Source of the DNA: Lepidodermella squamata
Taxonomy: Eukaryota > Gastrotricha
DNA: 64,000 nucleotides
Assembly (NCBI GenBank): GCA_047495785.1
Contig: JBLDXI010000021.1
Span: 62,001 to 126,000 of the forward strand
Direction of reading: 5' to 3'
Shown: piece by piece, positions 48,512-61,535 of the stretch
How the letters are laid out: the number at the start of each line of letters is the position of its first letter
How positions within the stretch are numbered: position 1 is the stretch's first letter
Notes under the pieces: model-generated
The model's input: the letters and a program-made list of their open reading frames with translations, nothing else
The model's database searches: none
Told to the model about the DNA's origin: nothing
Position numbers and translations under genes: made by a program

Positions 48512-49917
48512 TCAGCCAGCGTTAGAAGAACCATGTTTCGAGGATTCATGTTTTCTTAATGCAGCTTCTTTCTTGAATATCGAGCCGCAAACTTTACATG
48601 CCAAGAGAGGAGCTGAATCACTACCGGAAGACGCTTCTTGGAGCCAATGTTCCTTCTTGTGGTAGTATAATGTCGAAGCTGATAAAAACGTTTTAGCGCA
48701 GACTGAGCACGAAAATGGACTTCGGCCGGTGTGCGTAGCTTCATGGTGCTTCAAATGATCAAGCCGCTTGAACTGCTTGCCACACACAGAGCAAGCTCGA
48801 TTAGTAGTGGGTTTCATTCTTGTTGGATGAGATGATTGAAATGGCGGTTGAGTACCTTGAATATGCGACTTGGCCAACGAATTATCGTTCTTCCGTAAAG
48901 AATTCTGGGCCGGGGCAGAAATTGTTTGGGTAGTCGAGTGGTGTTTCAAGTTGAGCGGTTGTATTGATGAATTTTTCATCTCCTTTGACTGACGATTAGA
49001 CGACTTCCGCCTGCTGCAATGATGTGTTTCTTTGTGAAAATGCCACAAAGCTTCGTAGCGAAATATCTTTCGACATGAGCTGCAAGGATAACGCCCCGGT
49101 CGACCTAAATCGACATCTTGATGGCTCTCCATACCATTATTATTTCCAATCTCCTTGGCTTCAGCTTCGAATTCGTCAGAATGCTTGATTGATTTATGCC
49201 ACTTCAAGTTATCTTTCTTCTTGAAAGCCTTCCCGCAATAGTTACAAGCAAACATAGGGCGATTGTTTGAATGAATGGTTAACACATGACGTTGAAGGTA
49301 GAATCTTTTCTTGAAGCCTAAATGAAAAGTAGATTGTAAGCGAAGAACGCATAAGATGAACAATCGAATAACCTTTCCCGCATTCAGAACATTGATGTTG
49401 AAATGTGTTAATTCGTGATACAGCTTTTCTACGGCGAAGAATTTCAGATGGATGAGTATTCACCGAATCTCTATCATTCTCTTTTTGAACGGAGGACACA
49501 GCAGCCGTGCCAGAACTTGATTGCATACTGAGGTTGGCATTACTCGTGGATGCAACAGTCAAATGAAATGCTTGTGAGTGCCAAACAAGTGCTTCCTTTG
49601 AGTGACACAGGGTAAAGCAAAGTTCGCAAACGAATTCGCCGGTTCCAGGCGATGAATTTCGCCGTAACCCTGCCTCATAAACATAGGGTTGGAAGACCGC
49701 TTGAGCATGAAACTGAGACATAGCTCCAGAAGCTATCGAACTAGAAAAGACACAATTGATAACATACACTATCAGCAAGATTTCTGATAATTCAAGAAAT
49801 ATACCTATCTGGTGCAACGTTAAACTGGGCAATCTTTGCAGTATCATTTGTCTGCCTGCAGTTGCTCACTGAGTTTGCTTGATGTCCGACCAAAGGCACG
49901 TACGAATTCGAATGCAT
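48512..49917 (-). CDS. ZnF-14: C2H2 protein
   Basis: Three exons: 49917-49805, 49740-49373 and 49317-48512, phases 2 and 1, 428 residues. The N-terminus starts MHSNSYVPLVGHQ. Fingers are CELC near residue 70, CSECGKGFKKRFYLQRH (restored across intron 2), CNYCGKAF, CSSCRKIF, CSVCGKQF, CSVCAKTF and CKVCGSIF. Classical linkers such as THTGRSPF appear between two of them. It is likely a sequence-specific DNA-binding protein. The gap to ZnF-13 is 129 bp. Confidence 0.83.
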
Positions 49918-50597
49918 AATGCATTAGTAAAGTTCTATCAGAAGGAAAGTTCAGTTAGCATTCTTGATTGTATCGAGGGTAAGCAGTTATGGTAGGGACA
50001 GCAGCTCAGGCCCAAGTACTTACATACACCAAGTGATTGGAGTAAACGCCTTTACATTCTAACTATGCTTAGCGGATATAGCTATATAATGACTTGAGTT
50101 TAGCCGAGTCAGCGGCCATGAGCCACGAGCCTGGTATGCTGGCTGAATCTTCCAACGACGGTAAGTAAGTAAGATGGAAGGTAGTTTAGAATTTAGAAGA
50201 TAGCGGTGGAATCTTTGATTTCTTTATTTCAATGAAGGAGATGTTCACCTCATTTAAAATCCCCATTAATAAAAAATTTTGCCGAAATATTATTAATTAA
50301 AATTATAAGAATTATTTTTGCAGCGTGCATTTTTATTTAAATCGAGAGGCTTCACCCACGTGACTTCGCAATAATATTCTCTCATTAGCTGATTTCTCGT
50401 TGCTGGTATTTTGTAGTATTTCACCCGGCCCGGACATAGCTTTCCCTTCACGCTCAATCGCAGTAGCGCGATCATCCAACATAACGTTTCATTGGGTGAT
50501 CAAAAACAAGGAGGTATGAGTGTTAAACAACATTTATTGATAAGAAAATATTGATCGATAACAAAATTCAAATTGGCACAAGCTGAGAAATATGTTT
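49918..50597. other. spacer between ZnF-15 and ZnF-14
   Basis: A 680-base gap. A possible plus-strand start exon (ATG at 50118, donor at 50161) is the only structure seen. A frame at 50293-50475 on the minus strand has no family features. Confidence 0.35.
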
Positions 50598-51789
50598 CTA
50601 TTGCTGCTGAGAGAGGGCGCCTTCGAACGCCAAACGATCATTCTCATTTGTAGTTACACCATGATTTTTCTTTAGATGTCGCGACCATCCAACATACGTT
50701 CCAAAATGAGGCCCATCCGCGCCGCAATATGAACAAGCTACAAGGAATTCCTCGACAACGGAGAGATTGATACGTTCTATTTTAACTGGTTGATCAGGTT
50801 CCATTTTCACACCATCTAATTGAAAAAACGCAATTGTTTGCTTTTTAAAACTCAAATAACAAATTCTCACCCGGTGAGGATGCAAATAATGATTCCATAG
50901 AAACGGCAGCAGAAACTTCCATCGGCGAATTGTTCAAATCATCCATTGAGAGCACGAGGTTGAAATTGTCACCCCCAAAAAATGCTTCATCGCCAACCTC
51001 TTGAGCCAGCGATAAAGTGGGTGATTCAATTCTTTCATCCTGCGACTGTGAAGTTTCAGTGGATTTCACCTGATGTCTGCAAATGACTTTGTGACTCAAC
51101 ATATATCTCTGAAACTTGAACGTAACATGGCATGCAGGACATTTGAAGGGCTTCCGCAGTCCCTCACCATGATATTCAATCATATGTAACTTGAGCGCTT
51201 CATCGGTGAAAGCGGGTTTTGCGCAGTGAGGGCATATAAAAAAGTTGCAGTTGAGACTTGAGCAAAACAGGTCGTTGGAAAAATTGGCCGAATTCAACTG
51301 TAACGCCTCAACGCTTTCGATAGATCTCTCAGTGATTTCCACATTAGCAGGTTCAGAAGTTTCCTTTCGGATTTCTGGCGAGGCGACGACTGGATGTTCT
51401 GTTTTGTCAAATGCAGCGACCGGGTTTTCATAATCAGTCACTTGGACTGGCTGCGGATTTTCCAATCTGAGCTTCGATTTATTCGATAAATTCGTTTTTC
51501 CGACCTTCACTGATGAAACGGATGTAACTTTATAACGACTACGTCTTGATTTAGGTGATTCGGAGATGTAGTCGAAATCTTTACTCAGGCCCACGAATAG
51601 CCGTGCATAATAACCCTTGCTAATACAATACGTATGATCTTCGATAACCGGAGTAATGTTTTCTGCGTCATTCTTCACGGGAAACTGAGTTAAATTTTCT
51701 GAAGTTTCATTCTCAGGGTCCGATGTTGTTACTTCGGGAGAGGGCGGTCGCGTTACAAATGAAACCACGGCAAGCGAGTTACCACTCAT
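50598..51789 (-). CDS. ZnF-15: protein with two or three C2H2 fingers
   Basis: Two exons, 51789-50871 and 50815-50598, phase 1, 378 residues. The N-terminal half is low in complexity and rich in Glu, Ser and Pro. Fingers lie near residues 185-240 (CPHCAKPAF, CPACHVTF) and at the C-terminus (CSYCGADG...H...NHG). SUMO-consensus-like VKMEP and VKIER flank the splice join, recalling the KxEP motif of the main array. The function is otherwise unknown. Confidence 0.78.
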
Positions 51790-52017
51790 TGCAACAACTT
51801 CCGATTAAAACATGAAAAATGTAAAAAAATTGAACCTAAACACATGAACATGTCTATAAAACGGCTTTACTAATTTAGATCATACGTGTTTCGATTTATC
51901 ATGATAGTTTGAGATTGAGTTTGTTTTCACATTTTGAACAGAATAACAAGGATAAAACAAATTTGAAATGTCAATAAAATGAGCTAGAATGTTGTTATAT
52001 CGACGTGAGTACTTTCG

Positions 52018-54073
52018 CTACTTCTTCCTTGCGAATGCGTAATCGACGAGAGCAGCAGTAACGTCGGTATCGTTCGATTCGACAGTTAGGCGAACCGTCG
52101 GTGGGCATGACTCATAGTCAGTAACATCAACAGCGACGACGTTGTCCGTAACGAGGCGCTTGAATTCGTCGATCGAAGCTTGAGGCCACGTTTCAGATCT
52201 ACCCGGAGGCGCAACACCCGCCAATTGAGCAATAGCACCCTGAACCGGCCAATTTGCGAGCTTGGCATCGAAGGCCCGCATGTTTTCGGGAATCGGATTT
52301 TGAACGGTGATCACATTGCCGTAGTCGATGAGCAAAACCTCGGGATTTTTACCAGGATAGGCGACAGCAGCTCTGTACCAGGATCCATCTAACAACAGAT
52401 GCAGAGATTAAAAATACCGAAAAAATTTAAAATTGGTTTATCTAGGGACAATTTGTTGATTAAAATTTACCTGTAAATCGCACCACACAAAGCTCGCCTT
52501 CAACCAGCTTCGTAGCATCGAAAATGCGTTTCGATTTCTTGTCGGTGACGTACCGCTGAATCGCATCCATCAGGTCTTGAGATTCGTGGATCACAACGTA
52601 GAATTCATCCGGTGTAACAACGTGAACGACCTGACCCCGCAAATTCGGCTCGTGAAAATCCGCAGACGCAATCGAATTGATGGTAATGACTTCGCCGGAA
52701 CTGCTCGACGCCGAAGACGTTGGCGAGGGTGTGATTTCACCGGTATGATACGGCGAATTTGTCACGGCCGCGATTTCAGCATCCACCTTAAACGTAACGC
52801 TCTTCGGGTTATTGCCATTGCTGTTGTTCGAATTGAATGAGTCATCGACGATTTCCGTAGCTTTCAAAATCGAAGAAGGCGGGCGCGGTTCAGGCTTTGT
52901 GATTTGAATTTTCGGAGGCGAAGCGGCCCGCACAGGCGCAGTAGGTTCCGGCTGTTGGCTCATGAATGAATCATCGACGAAGCCCTTCAACTTTTTAGGA
53001 GGAACAGACAGTGTGTTCGGGATCGGCCTGTTGCTGTTGTTGTTGTTGATGAGATTGCCCGAAGTGACGCGGATCGGTTGGAAATTAGCCGGCTGCCGGT
53101 TAGCGCTGTCATTCGAGTCGAACGAGCCGAGATCTTCATTCGGCGAGGATGAGCGCGGGAAACCAGTGTCTTTCATCAGACCCAAACTATCACGAGCCTG
53201 GTAGCCTAGATTCGACCCGAAACCGCCTCGACCGCTGCCCCGAGCCGGGGCGCCTCGAAAACCGGAACCTCGGAAATTCCCACGACCAGCTGGTCTGCGA
53301 TTCTCAACCCCGGAATTCCACCGATTCTCCTGACCCTGGTTGTGGCGAGTTTGAGGGGCGGCCGGGTGTGGTAGAAGGCCCGATCGCTGTTGATTCGCAG
53401 TTTGCTTCCCGCCGAACTGGAACAACGACGGGTCATTCAACCGAGCTCGAATCGAAGAACTACTCGAAGATTCGAACGGATTTTTGATCGAACGCTGCGA
53501 CTCGTTGTAGCTGAAATCGCGATCGTTATCCCCCCACCGGTCCATAGCCGACTGAGGCCGGAAATTTTGATTTTCAGACGGGCCCCAATAGTCATCGCGG
53601 CGCCGTTCAGCTCGGTAATCTTCGGTCGGTTCTTCGTAAATCCGCTCGCTATGCACGAAAGCAGCAGCTGAGCAGGGTCGCATCATTTCAGCTTGTTCCT
53701 GCTCGGCGCGGTAATTTCTAACATAGGCAGGCGGGACAGCCGGGTAACCGGGCGGGGCGACAGACGGCGGCGAGTTGTAGTAGACCTGGCCGGGCGGGTA
53801 GGCTGGGTAGGGTGGGTAATAGGCGACACTCGGATGAGGCACTTGGACCGGGGTGCCGGCAACACTTCCGACCCGGGCGGCGGTTGAGACTTCGCTAAGT
53901 TTAGCTCGCAAAAATTCAATTTCCGATTGCTGTTTTTCGACGATTTTCTCGAGGCGGTCCAGTTTGTTATCAGACGGAACGGGCGCGTGTTCGTAAGGCA
54001 TAACGCCGACTGAGTACCTTTGATGAGCGCGGTATGGACCCTCGACAGACGTCTTCATAGGTGAGTAAGGCAT
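52018..54073 (-). CDS. Tudor-domain protein with coiled coil and RG-rich region
   Basis: Two exons, 54073-52471 and 52388-52018, phase 1, 657 residues. A short coiled coil (KLDRLEKIVEKQQSEIEF) lies near residues 37-60. A Tyr/Pro-rich stretch comes next, then an RG-rich low-complexity segment (GRGNFRGSGFRGAP) near 265-290. A C-terminal extended Tudor domain covers about 470-640. Its core reads GELCVVRFTGDGSWYRA, then EVLLIDYGN, with the aromatic residues expected of a dimethyl-arginine cage. Such proteins usually bind methylated Piwi/Argonaute or Sm proteins in cytoplasmic RNA granules; a germline role is inferred. The intron falls inside the Tudor core. Confidence 0.87.
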
Positions 54074-54267
54074 TTTGAATCAAATGAAAAAAACAACGCT
54101 AAAATAAAAAACTCCAGCTTAAAATTATGTTCGCCAATCGTTTTTTTTTATCATCGAAAATTGAAAAGGCCTAAAACCACGATTCACATAGAAGATCGAA
54201 AAGAGCGATGAGGTCAAAACACAAACAGCATATTTACAAACGAAACAACCAGTGTTAAAAGAGTTCA

Positions 54268-55595
54268 TCAACAGAATTCATCCAGTCCAACGTGCGAGAG
54301 TATACGCCGTGATTGAGCTGAATTTTCGTTACCGGCCAGGGATAAAATTGCGATTCTTTGCGCGAGACGATACGGCGAGCATTTGTTAGCGTGTTTCAGC
54401 CTGACGTGTTGAGCAAGTACCGAAATCGAGTCACAAATCGCTGAGCAACAATCACATTGAAAAGTAGTCGCAATTCGCTTTGCATAGGAACGTGGCGGTT
54501 TTTTGAAGTAAAACTAGAAAAAAAATAAAAATTTAACGTAAAATTTTATTGAAAAAATACACTCACTCCGCCCATTAAAACCTCGCCACGAGAATTTTTG
54601 ATTGATCGAGGCAGCCGGCTGATCAGACTTTCCTGATTCGCCTTAATACTTTGATAGGCCTCGCGACATCGATCAGCCATACCGATGTGAATTTTCAACG
54701 ACTGATCGTTCGCAAAGCTTTTACCGCAAAAATTACACTGGGCATGCATGAGCTCAGGGTGCTTCTCCCGCTCGTGGCCGCGCAAATTCGATTTCATGGT
54801 AAACTGCTTCGGGCAGTACGAGCATTTGAAACCACCTGTTGATTTCGCACATTCCATCAGGCTTGCATTTTCTTCCGCAGGATGTTCAAAAGATTTATGC
54901 CGACTCAGCGAATCTTCGGTTCTGAAAACCGACGGGCAGATATTGCAGCGGAATTTTCGAACAGCAACAACTGGAACGCTTTTCCGATGGCTGAAAAAAT
55001 TACCAGTCCGCCGGCCCAATTTCGCAATATTTTGCCTGAATTTATGCGATTTTTCAGAGGTCAAATCACACACGTGAGATTTCAACTCGGATTCTAAATC
55101 GAATTTTCGTGAACAATTACTGCATTCAAAAATGCCGGCATTTTCGTTGGCAGATTCCATCTCAGAATCAGATTCGTGATTTTCACCCGCTGCTGTTAAA
55201 TTACTATCGCTTCCAGACTCGTTTACCATGGCGATTAATTCGTCATATTTCCGACGCAAGTCGCCTTGATAGGAATTATCGCGTTTCGAGTGTTCGTCTT
55301 TCCGATGAGCACTCAATGTATTGAAATTTTTACACGTTCTACCGCAAATATCGCACGATAATTCGCCGCTGTGGGCCAAAATGTGGTACAAAATCGACGA
55401 TTTATGGCTGAACTGGCGCTGGCAAAACTGGCACGTGAAGATGCTAGCTGCGCCGGTCGGTAATTCCACAGCATTCGAAATGCCATGCACCCTTAATCGG
55501 TGCTGGCTGAAACCGGTCCGAGATAGGCAAACTTTACCGCAATCTTTACACGTTAAATCACCATCCGGTTCAGCATTCGCCTCGAAAACTGACAT
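54268..55595 (-). CDS. ZnF-16: C2H2 protein
   Basis: Two exons, 55595-54567 and 54513-54268, phase 0, 424 residues. It starts MSVFEANAEPDG; a longer in-frame upstream stretch lacks a better ATG. Fingers are CKDCGKVC, CQFCQRQF, CDICGRTC, CSNCSRKF, CNICPSVF, CSYCPKQF and CNFCGKSF. The last exon adds a finger, CDCCSAICDSI...H...KH. This terminal exon has no Met and is easy to miss; the GGA|GTGAGT donor and tttctag|TTT acceptor support it. An acceptor-like atttatag lies about 15 bases before the ATG. Confidence 0.82.
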
Positions 55596-55763
55596 AATTC
55601 GGTAAAGTAGTCTATAAATCAAATCAAAAATTTATTGCAGGCAGCGATTCGTACCAGTCAACAACAACAACAAAACAAGCAGTTTTGAAATTCGAAAAAA
55701 ATGATTAGATTTGAAGTTTAGAAGAAGTAAAAAAACGCAAATAAATGGCTGATAAAACACGTT

Positions 55764-56378
55764 CTACCAGGAAAACACGCCGCAGTGCTTGCTCAGAGTG
55801 AAATCGTTAGTAGCATCAAGGCGTTTGCTCAGCTCGATGAGATCGGGATGAGCCTCGTAGTTCTCAGTAGTTTCATCGATGAAAGAAGGCTCCGAATCAA
55901 TGAACGATGACTCAGCGGCGTCGGAATCATCGTTCCCATCCGCGCCCACCTCAATTTTGACAAATGCCTGGGGCCATTTCACAGCTGACTTGTGGGAGAG
56001 GCGCATGTGGCGGTTGGCGTTGTGGCGATATTTGATAATTCGCTGGCAAATTTTACAACGCCATGCAACATTCGGGTTGTTCAGCGATTCGTTGAGAGTT
56101 TCAACAGGTGTTTCCTCCGCCTCGCTCAGCTGCGGCTGCTGCTGCGGTTCACGTTTCGCGTGTTTTAGCCCGACGTGGATTTTCATGTTGACCTGGCGCG
56201 GAAAAACGGCGCCGCAAAACGGGCACGGGAACGACGACGCGCCAGAAACGGCGAGTTTCGCAGCACCTTTCACGATTTTCGTCGCCAGCTTCTTACTTCT
56301 ATGAGAACGCATGTGCCCGCCGAGGGCTTTCCCGTTCTTCACCTGCTCTCCGCAAATTTTACAGCTTACTGGTAGCAT
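55764..56378 (-). CDS. ZnF-17: intronless C2H2 protein with KALGGH finger
   Basis: Single exon, 204 residues. Three fingers: CKICGEQVKNGKALGGHMRSH at residues 6-26, CPFCGAVFPRQ...H...KH near 50-75, and CKICQRIIKYRH...H...SH near 108-132. An acidic Ser-rich C-terminal region follows, with the repeat SFIDSEPSFIDE. The first finger carries ALGGH at the helix, which looks like the QALGGH helix of plant EPF-type fingers; in an animal gene this is probably convergence. The function is unknown. Confidence 0.82.
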   Translation of the reverse strand: MLPVSCKICGEQVKNGKALGGHMRSHRSKKLATKIVKGAAKLAVSGASSFPCPFCGAVFPRQVNMKIHVGLKHAKREPQQQPQLSEAEETPVETLNESLNNPNVAWRCKICQRIIKYRHNANRHMRLSHKSAVKWPQAFVKIEVGADGNDDSDAAESSFIDSEPSFIDETTENYEAHPDLIELSKRLDATNDFTLSKHCGVFSW

Positions 56379-57311
56379 TTTTTAACGTAACACCGAGCTA
56401 AATAAAAATTGAAATTTTTCTCTCTTTATTTACACCGATATTCATCTCATTTTTTTCGATAGTCTTTTCGTTGAATATATATATTTTTCGGGTTATATTG
56501 ACACAAATATTTTTTACGGCAAGCGTAACAGACATAAGCACAACGGTTTGATTAAGCAGTAAATAATCAGGTGTTATATATCTATCTAAATCGCTGATTA
56601 GCAGCAGTGTAAAAAATTAGCACTTTGCTGGGTAAGAAAAAAACAAACAAATTTCCGCGTGATATTTATCTATATTTTTTATGCACAGGTATAATTTCGT
56701 AATATCAATATTTTTTACCTCATTTCAGCGCGTTGAAGAGATAAGATAATGTGACACTTTTTTCAGTGAATTTATACCGTTCTGATTAGTATGCATGCTT
56801 CGTGAAAATATTACGAACAATAAATTTATTATATACAAGGGAGGCATCTTTTTTTATCATCAGCGCGCGTTCCTCACAGGGAATGAGTATCTCATATTGC
56901 ATAGCTATACATATTATCATATCTCGCTATAGATATAGTGCCTCTAATATATATATTATACTGTACCGGCCAAGTGTGCGCCAAGACAAAATTGTAGCTA
57001 AATAGTTTGAAAAATTGATTTTTGATATTTTAGGATATATATGTATACTTTTTTCACTCCACCGAAATTCAATGAAGGTCCATGTTGAGCTTACCTGAGC
57101 AATTAATTCATTCACGCACAACTCCGACTTTAGCCGTGTGAAAACACCACGTAGAAATAATAATATTATACCAGTGTTATCGGGTGAAATCAAGTAAATA
57201 TGCAAGAACGACGTTAACAACGAGGAGATGCATAGATTTTTTTGTATATAAGGTGATAGTTTTCGTTAGGTATGAAGTTCGTTGAAATAGAAAAACTGTC
57301 CGTAACCAAAT
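56379..57311. other. AT-rich spacer between ZnF-18 and ZnF-17
   Basis: A 933-base AT-rich stretch with TATATA runs, for example near 56948-56960. No gene is seen. Confidence 0.5.
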
Positions 57312-58089
57312 TTACGACAAATCGTCAAATCCACGGGTAACGCGTTTTGTGGAATGTGTTTCGCTGTTCAGTCGTCGCGTCGTCGCGATGTTGGACTCTG
57401 GCGAGGTTGACAAAGAACGCGAAATTCTCGAAGAATTCTGCTGATGGCGACGTTTATGCGCGTAAAAACTCGAAGCATACAAGAAACTCTTCTGACAAAT
57501 GGCGCAAATGAACGATCGAACGCGGGTGTGAAACGGCTCGTGCTGTTTCAACTCGCCCTAAAAGAATTCATTTTTGGACACTATAAAGTAGAAGTAAATC
57601 AAAACAAACTGTAGTTTTAAACAATTTCCCGCAAGTCGGACAGGAAACACGACCAGATGTGACTGCAATTTGACTCGTTGATCCTGCCCCACGTGTTACC
57701 AAGGCTGTTTTACGGTGCTCCTGTAATACTTGCTTCTTTTTCCCAACAATTTTCTCTTCATTATCACTGAAAACTGGGATTTGCTCGTCCTAAATTCAGT
57801 TAAAAATATAGCTATGCAATATTAAGGTGGAATTGTTAACCTCGCCATATTCAGACCGCGGCACCTCAATTTCATCATCCTCATCATCTTCGTTGTTTTC
57901 AGTCACCGAGTTTGAAACAATTTGAGCTGATAATGCGCCATCACTCGCGTTTTCTTGATGGCAAATAGTCCAAGAATCTTTTTCACAAGAATTGCCGACG
58001 AATTGAAAGCGGTTTCTGAAAGCTGTGTTTCGTTCGATGTCAACTTTTTTCGAATAATTATCAAGTAGGTCCCACAGTGCCACGTTCAT
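57312..58089 (-). CDS. ZnF-18: small C2H2 protein
   Basis: Three exons: 58089-57841, 57789-57610 and 57557-57312, phase 0, 224 residues. The N-terminal 80 residues are acidic with no known domain. Two classical fingers follow, CPTCGKLFKTT|GELKQHEPFH (split by the last intron) and CAICQKSFLYASSFYAHKRRH, then a Ser/Thr/Arg-rich tail. The second donor is GTTTGT. It is likely a nuclear protein; the target is unknown. Confidence 0.78.
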
Positions 58090-59564
58090 CGTTTTTTGTT
58101 CGGCTGCTTATGGCTCTACAAAGCAAAGCAAGTTAACAACAGGTAAACAAGCAAAAAACAACATAGATACCTGCACAATACGACATGAAAACAAATCAGA
58201 AATCAGGAACTAGCCACATCAACAACACCAAAAATAAGAAAAATAATTCTACAGGAAGGCACAATATTTAGATATATTTTTTGAATGACCTGATCTAAAA
58301 TTTATTCATTTTTTGACTGCCATATTCTATAATTCCATGATCACCAAGTTCCAGTTGAAATAATATATAATAATTGTAACTCCAATTATCAAAAAGGCAG
58401 CAATTTTTTGTAAAAAAAAATTCCATCATCATTATCATCGCTTTGTATTTTCGTGATTATTTTTCATCCTCAACATCATTCTCATTTCCTGTCGATTTAG
58501 CATAATATATATATAATATTTTTGTATACATATTCATCATATTAATATATAGATGTTGAACACCATTCATAGACACCTGGAGAGAGTTCTAGAGAAAAAT
58601 TAGTACAATTATACATTTTTACGCAAAAAATTGACGTTATTTACATTTCAATTAAGTAACATAACACAACGCATCAAAATTGTAGATATCGCATGCTCAT
58701 ACAACACACGAACAGAGAGCGAGATAGAGAGAAAGTAACGAAAGAAAGCCAAAAAATCAAACTCTCCACCGACCACGAAAAAAAAATCAATCCATCTTAG
58801 GCAAATACCGAACATCAATAAAATTAGTCACTTTCTCGATTAATTAAGGAGGACGAATTTATCATGCGTGGCAATCATTCGACAAGAAAAATCGGAGAGT
58901 TGAATATTTTTAGGTGGGTAAAAGACAACGGGATCACACGTGATTGGAGCCCGCATTAATACACTGTTTTTATGACTCAATCGTCACCACGAGATTTGTA
59001 GCAGGAAGGTACAATAATAACGGGCAATAAGCTTGTAACAACAAATATTGGTCAATTTAGTCAAATCGCGAAAAGAATGTGGGTTATGGACGAGAAGAAA
59101 TTCTGTTGACTGCAATGATATGCGCGACCTGCTTAGCTGGCTATAATAGCTAGTGCTAAAAGCGCTAGAATTTCACATTTTATGTGCGTTCCTTTAGAAA
59201 ACAATAAGACTGGGTCACTATTGTCATATTTTGCAATGAAACTATTTATATAACATGAACCAAGTTTTTCTAGTTGTGGCAGCGATACAAAGCTAACACT
59301 TTTTTAGTAATTGCACGATAGTTTAAGTATCTTAGAAAGCAAGCGTGATGTTTTGTTAGTCATCAAGAGAGCGGTGGATAATTTTTGATCAAAAGAGAAA
59401 TCATTTTCATAGCAAAATTCACGGAATAATTTACGCGACTACTATTCTCGGATAGATTATCGTAAGCCTGGCTGTAGAACTGGAACGACGGAACACAGCG
59501 ATGAAAACAATTGAAATGGTAAATTTGTTTAGTAATGATAATATGCCGACGTCGTGTAAATAGG
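58090..59564. other. AT-rich spacer between RAB14 and ZnF-18
   Basis: About 1.5 kb with no recognisable coding segment. It is probably a long 3' UTR of RAB14 plus the ZnF-18 promoter. It includes a purine-rich GAGA-type stretch near 58716-58745. Confidence 0.45.
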
Positions 59565-60354
<790 letters not shown>

Positions 60355-60499
60355 CTATTTACAAACTTTCTTTATAAACTAGTAAATTCTATAAAAACAC
60401 CGAAAATTGTAATGAAGCCGAAATATTACAAAAATGTTAGAAATCATGTAGAAAATGTAGATGCGAGATAAGCAACCGGGAAAGATATTCTGAATGAAG

Positions 60500-61535
60500 T
60501 CAATCAAGCTGTTCTTTTTTCATCACCTTCGATGGAACAGGGGATTCCGACGAAATTTCATCTGACAATCGCTTAGCTGAGGGCTTCTTTATCAGCCAAG
60601 TGTCCATAAAACCCTTCGGTTTCTTCTCATCCTTATCGTTGTAAGGCTTGCAAACCGCGACGCTGTGATCTCGATTAACAACACTGCTAACGGCTTTGCT
60701 GACGCGATGGAAAGTTAGATCTGCACACGGACGTAAAAGTTGAGCAGCGATGTCAACGGGTGTAGACGGATCAAGCCATTTCAGAGCGTCCTCGGCATTT
60801 AGAAACACTGCCGGCATTCTTTCGTGGATGGTACCTGCGGGCGTGGAGGTCGAATCAACTGTGACGATGGCAACGCTGGCAAATGGATTCGGACGAGTAA
60901 CGTTATCGTTTATATCAAATACGCCAGCCATAAACAATGGATTATGCTCTTCTTCGACCTGATTTTCGTTGTCCCACCAGTTAAATTTCTGGGGGCGGTA
61001 AATGTAGAAGGGCGCTTTACCTCCTGATGATTGCGCTTGCCATTCATAATAGCCGTCACACACAACAATGCAACGATATCCTTTACGAAGAGGATTCAAA
61101 AACATTGGTTTTTCTAGAATGGACTCGGCTCGGCAGTTGTTAGTTGTAAGCTTGAAATTCTTAAGATCATCATGAAAATAGCGGGGAACCAGTGACCAAT
61201 ACATTGGGACAGCAACCAAATTTAAACTCGAGCATTCGCGCTTCTCCATGGCTTCCGATTCTATTTGAATGCCAGCTTTGCGAAGCAACTGAACATCGCA
61301 GATAACAGGCAAATGACTTGTTGGCGTCATGTTACAATTAGGGTAAGAAGAATCGCTACCACGAACACCTTTATTAATGACTGCCCAGCCAGCAGGGTTA
61401 ATTAAACCCCCGGTTGCTCGCGGCGTGGAACGGCAACAGAGCGTTTTGGGATCAAGAGCGCTGGAATAACAAAATTCGAATTAAGAAATGCTTTCAATAC
61501 AGCTTTTCGACGAACCATGCTACTCTACCACACAT
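60500..61535 (-). CDS. HMCES: HMCES/SRAP abasic-site DNA-protein crosslinker
   Basis: Two exons, 61535-61516 (only 20 coding bases) and 61460-60500, phase 2, 326 residues. Exon 1 encodes MCGRVA, so it supplies the invariant Cys2 that bonds to abasic sites in single-stranded DNA. Other SRAP residues are present: TTNCRAES, VCDGYYEWQ and IHERMPAVF with its catalytic His. A basic tail (KKPSAKRLSDE) follows. The enzyme shields abasic sites at replication forks in the nucleus. The length agrees with animal HMCES (about 350). The donor is the weak TG|GTTCGT, but it restores exactly the family N-terminus. Confidence 0.93.
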
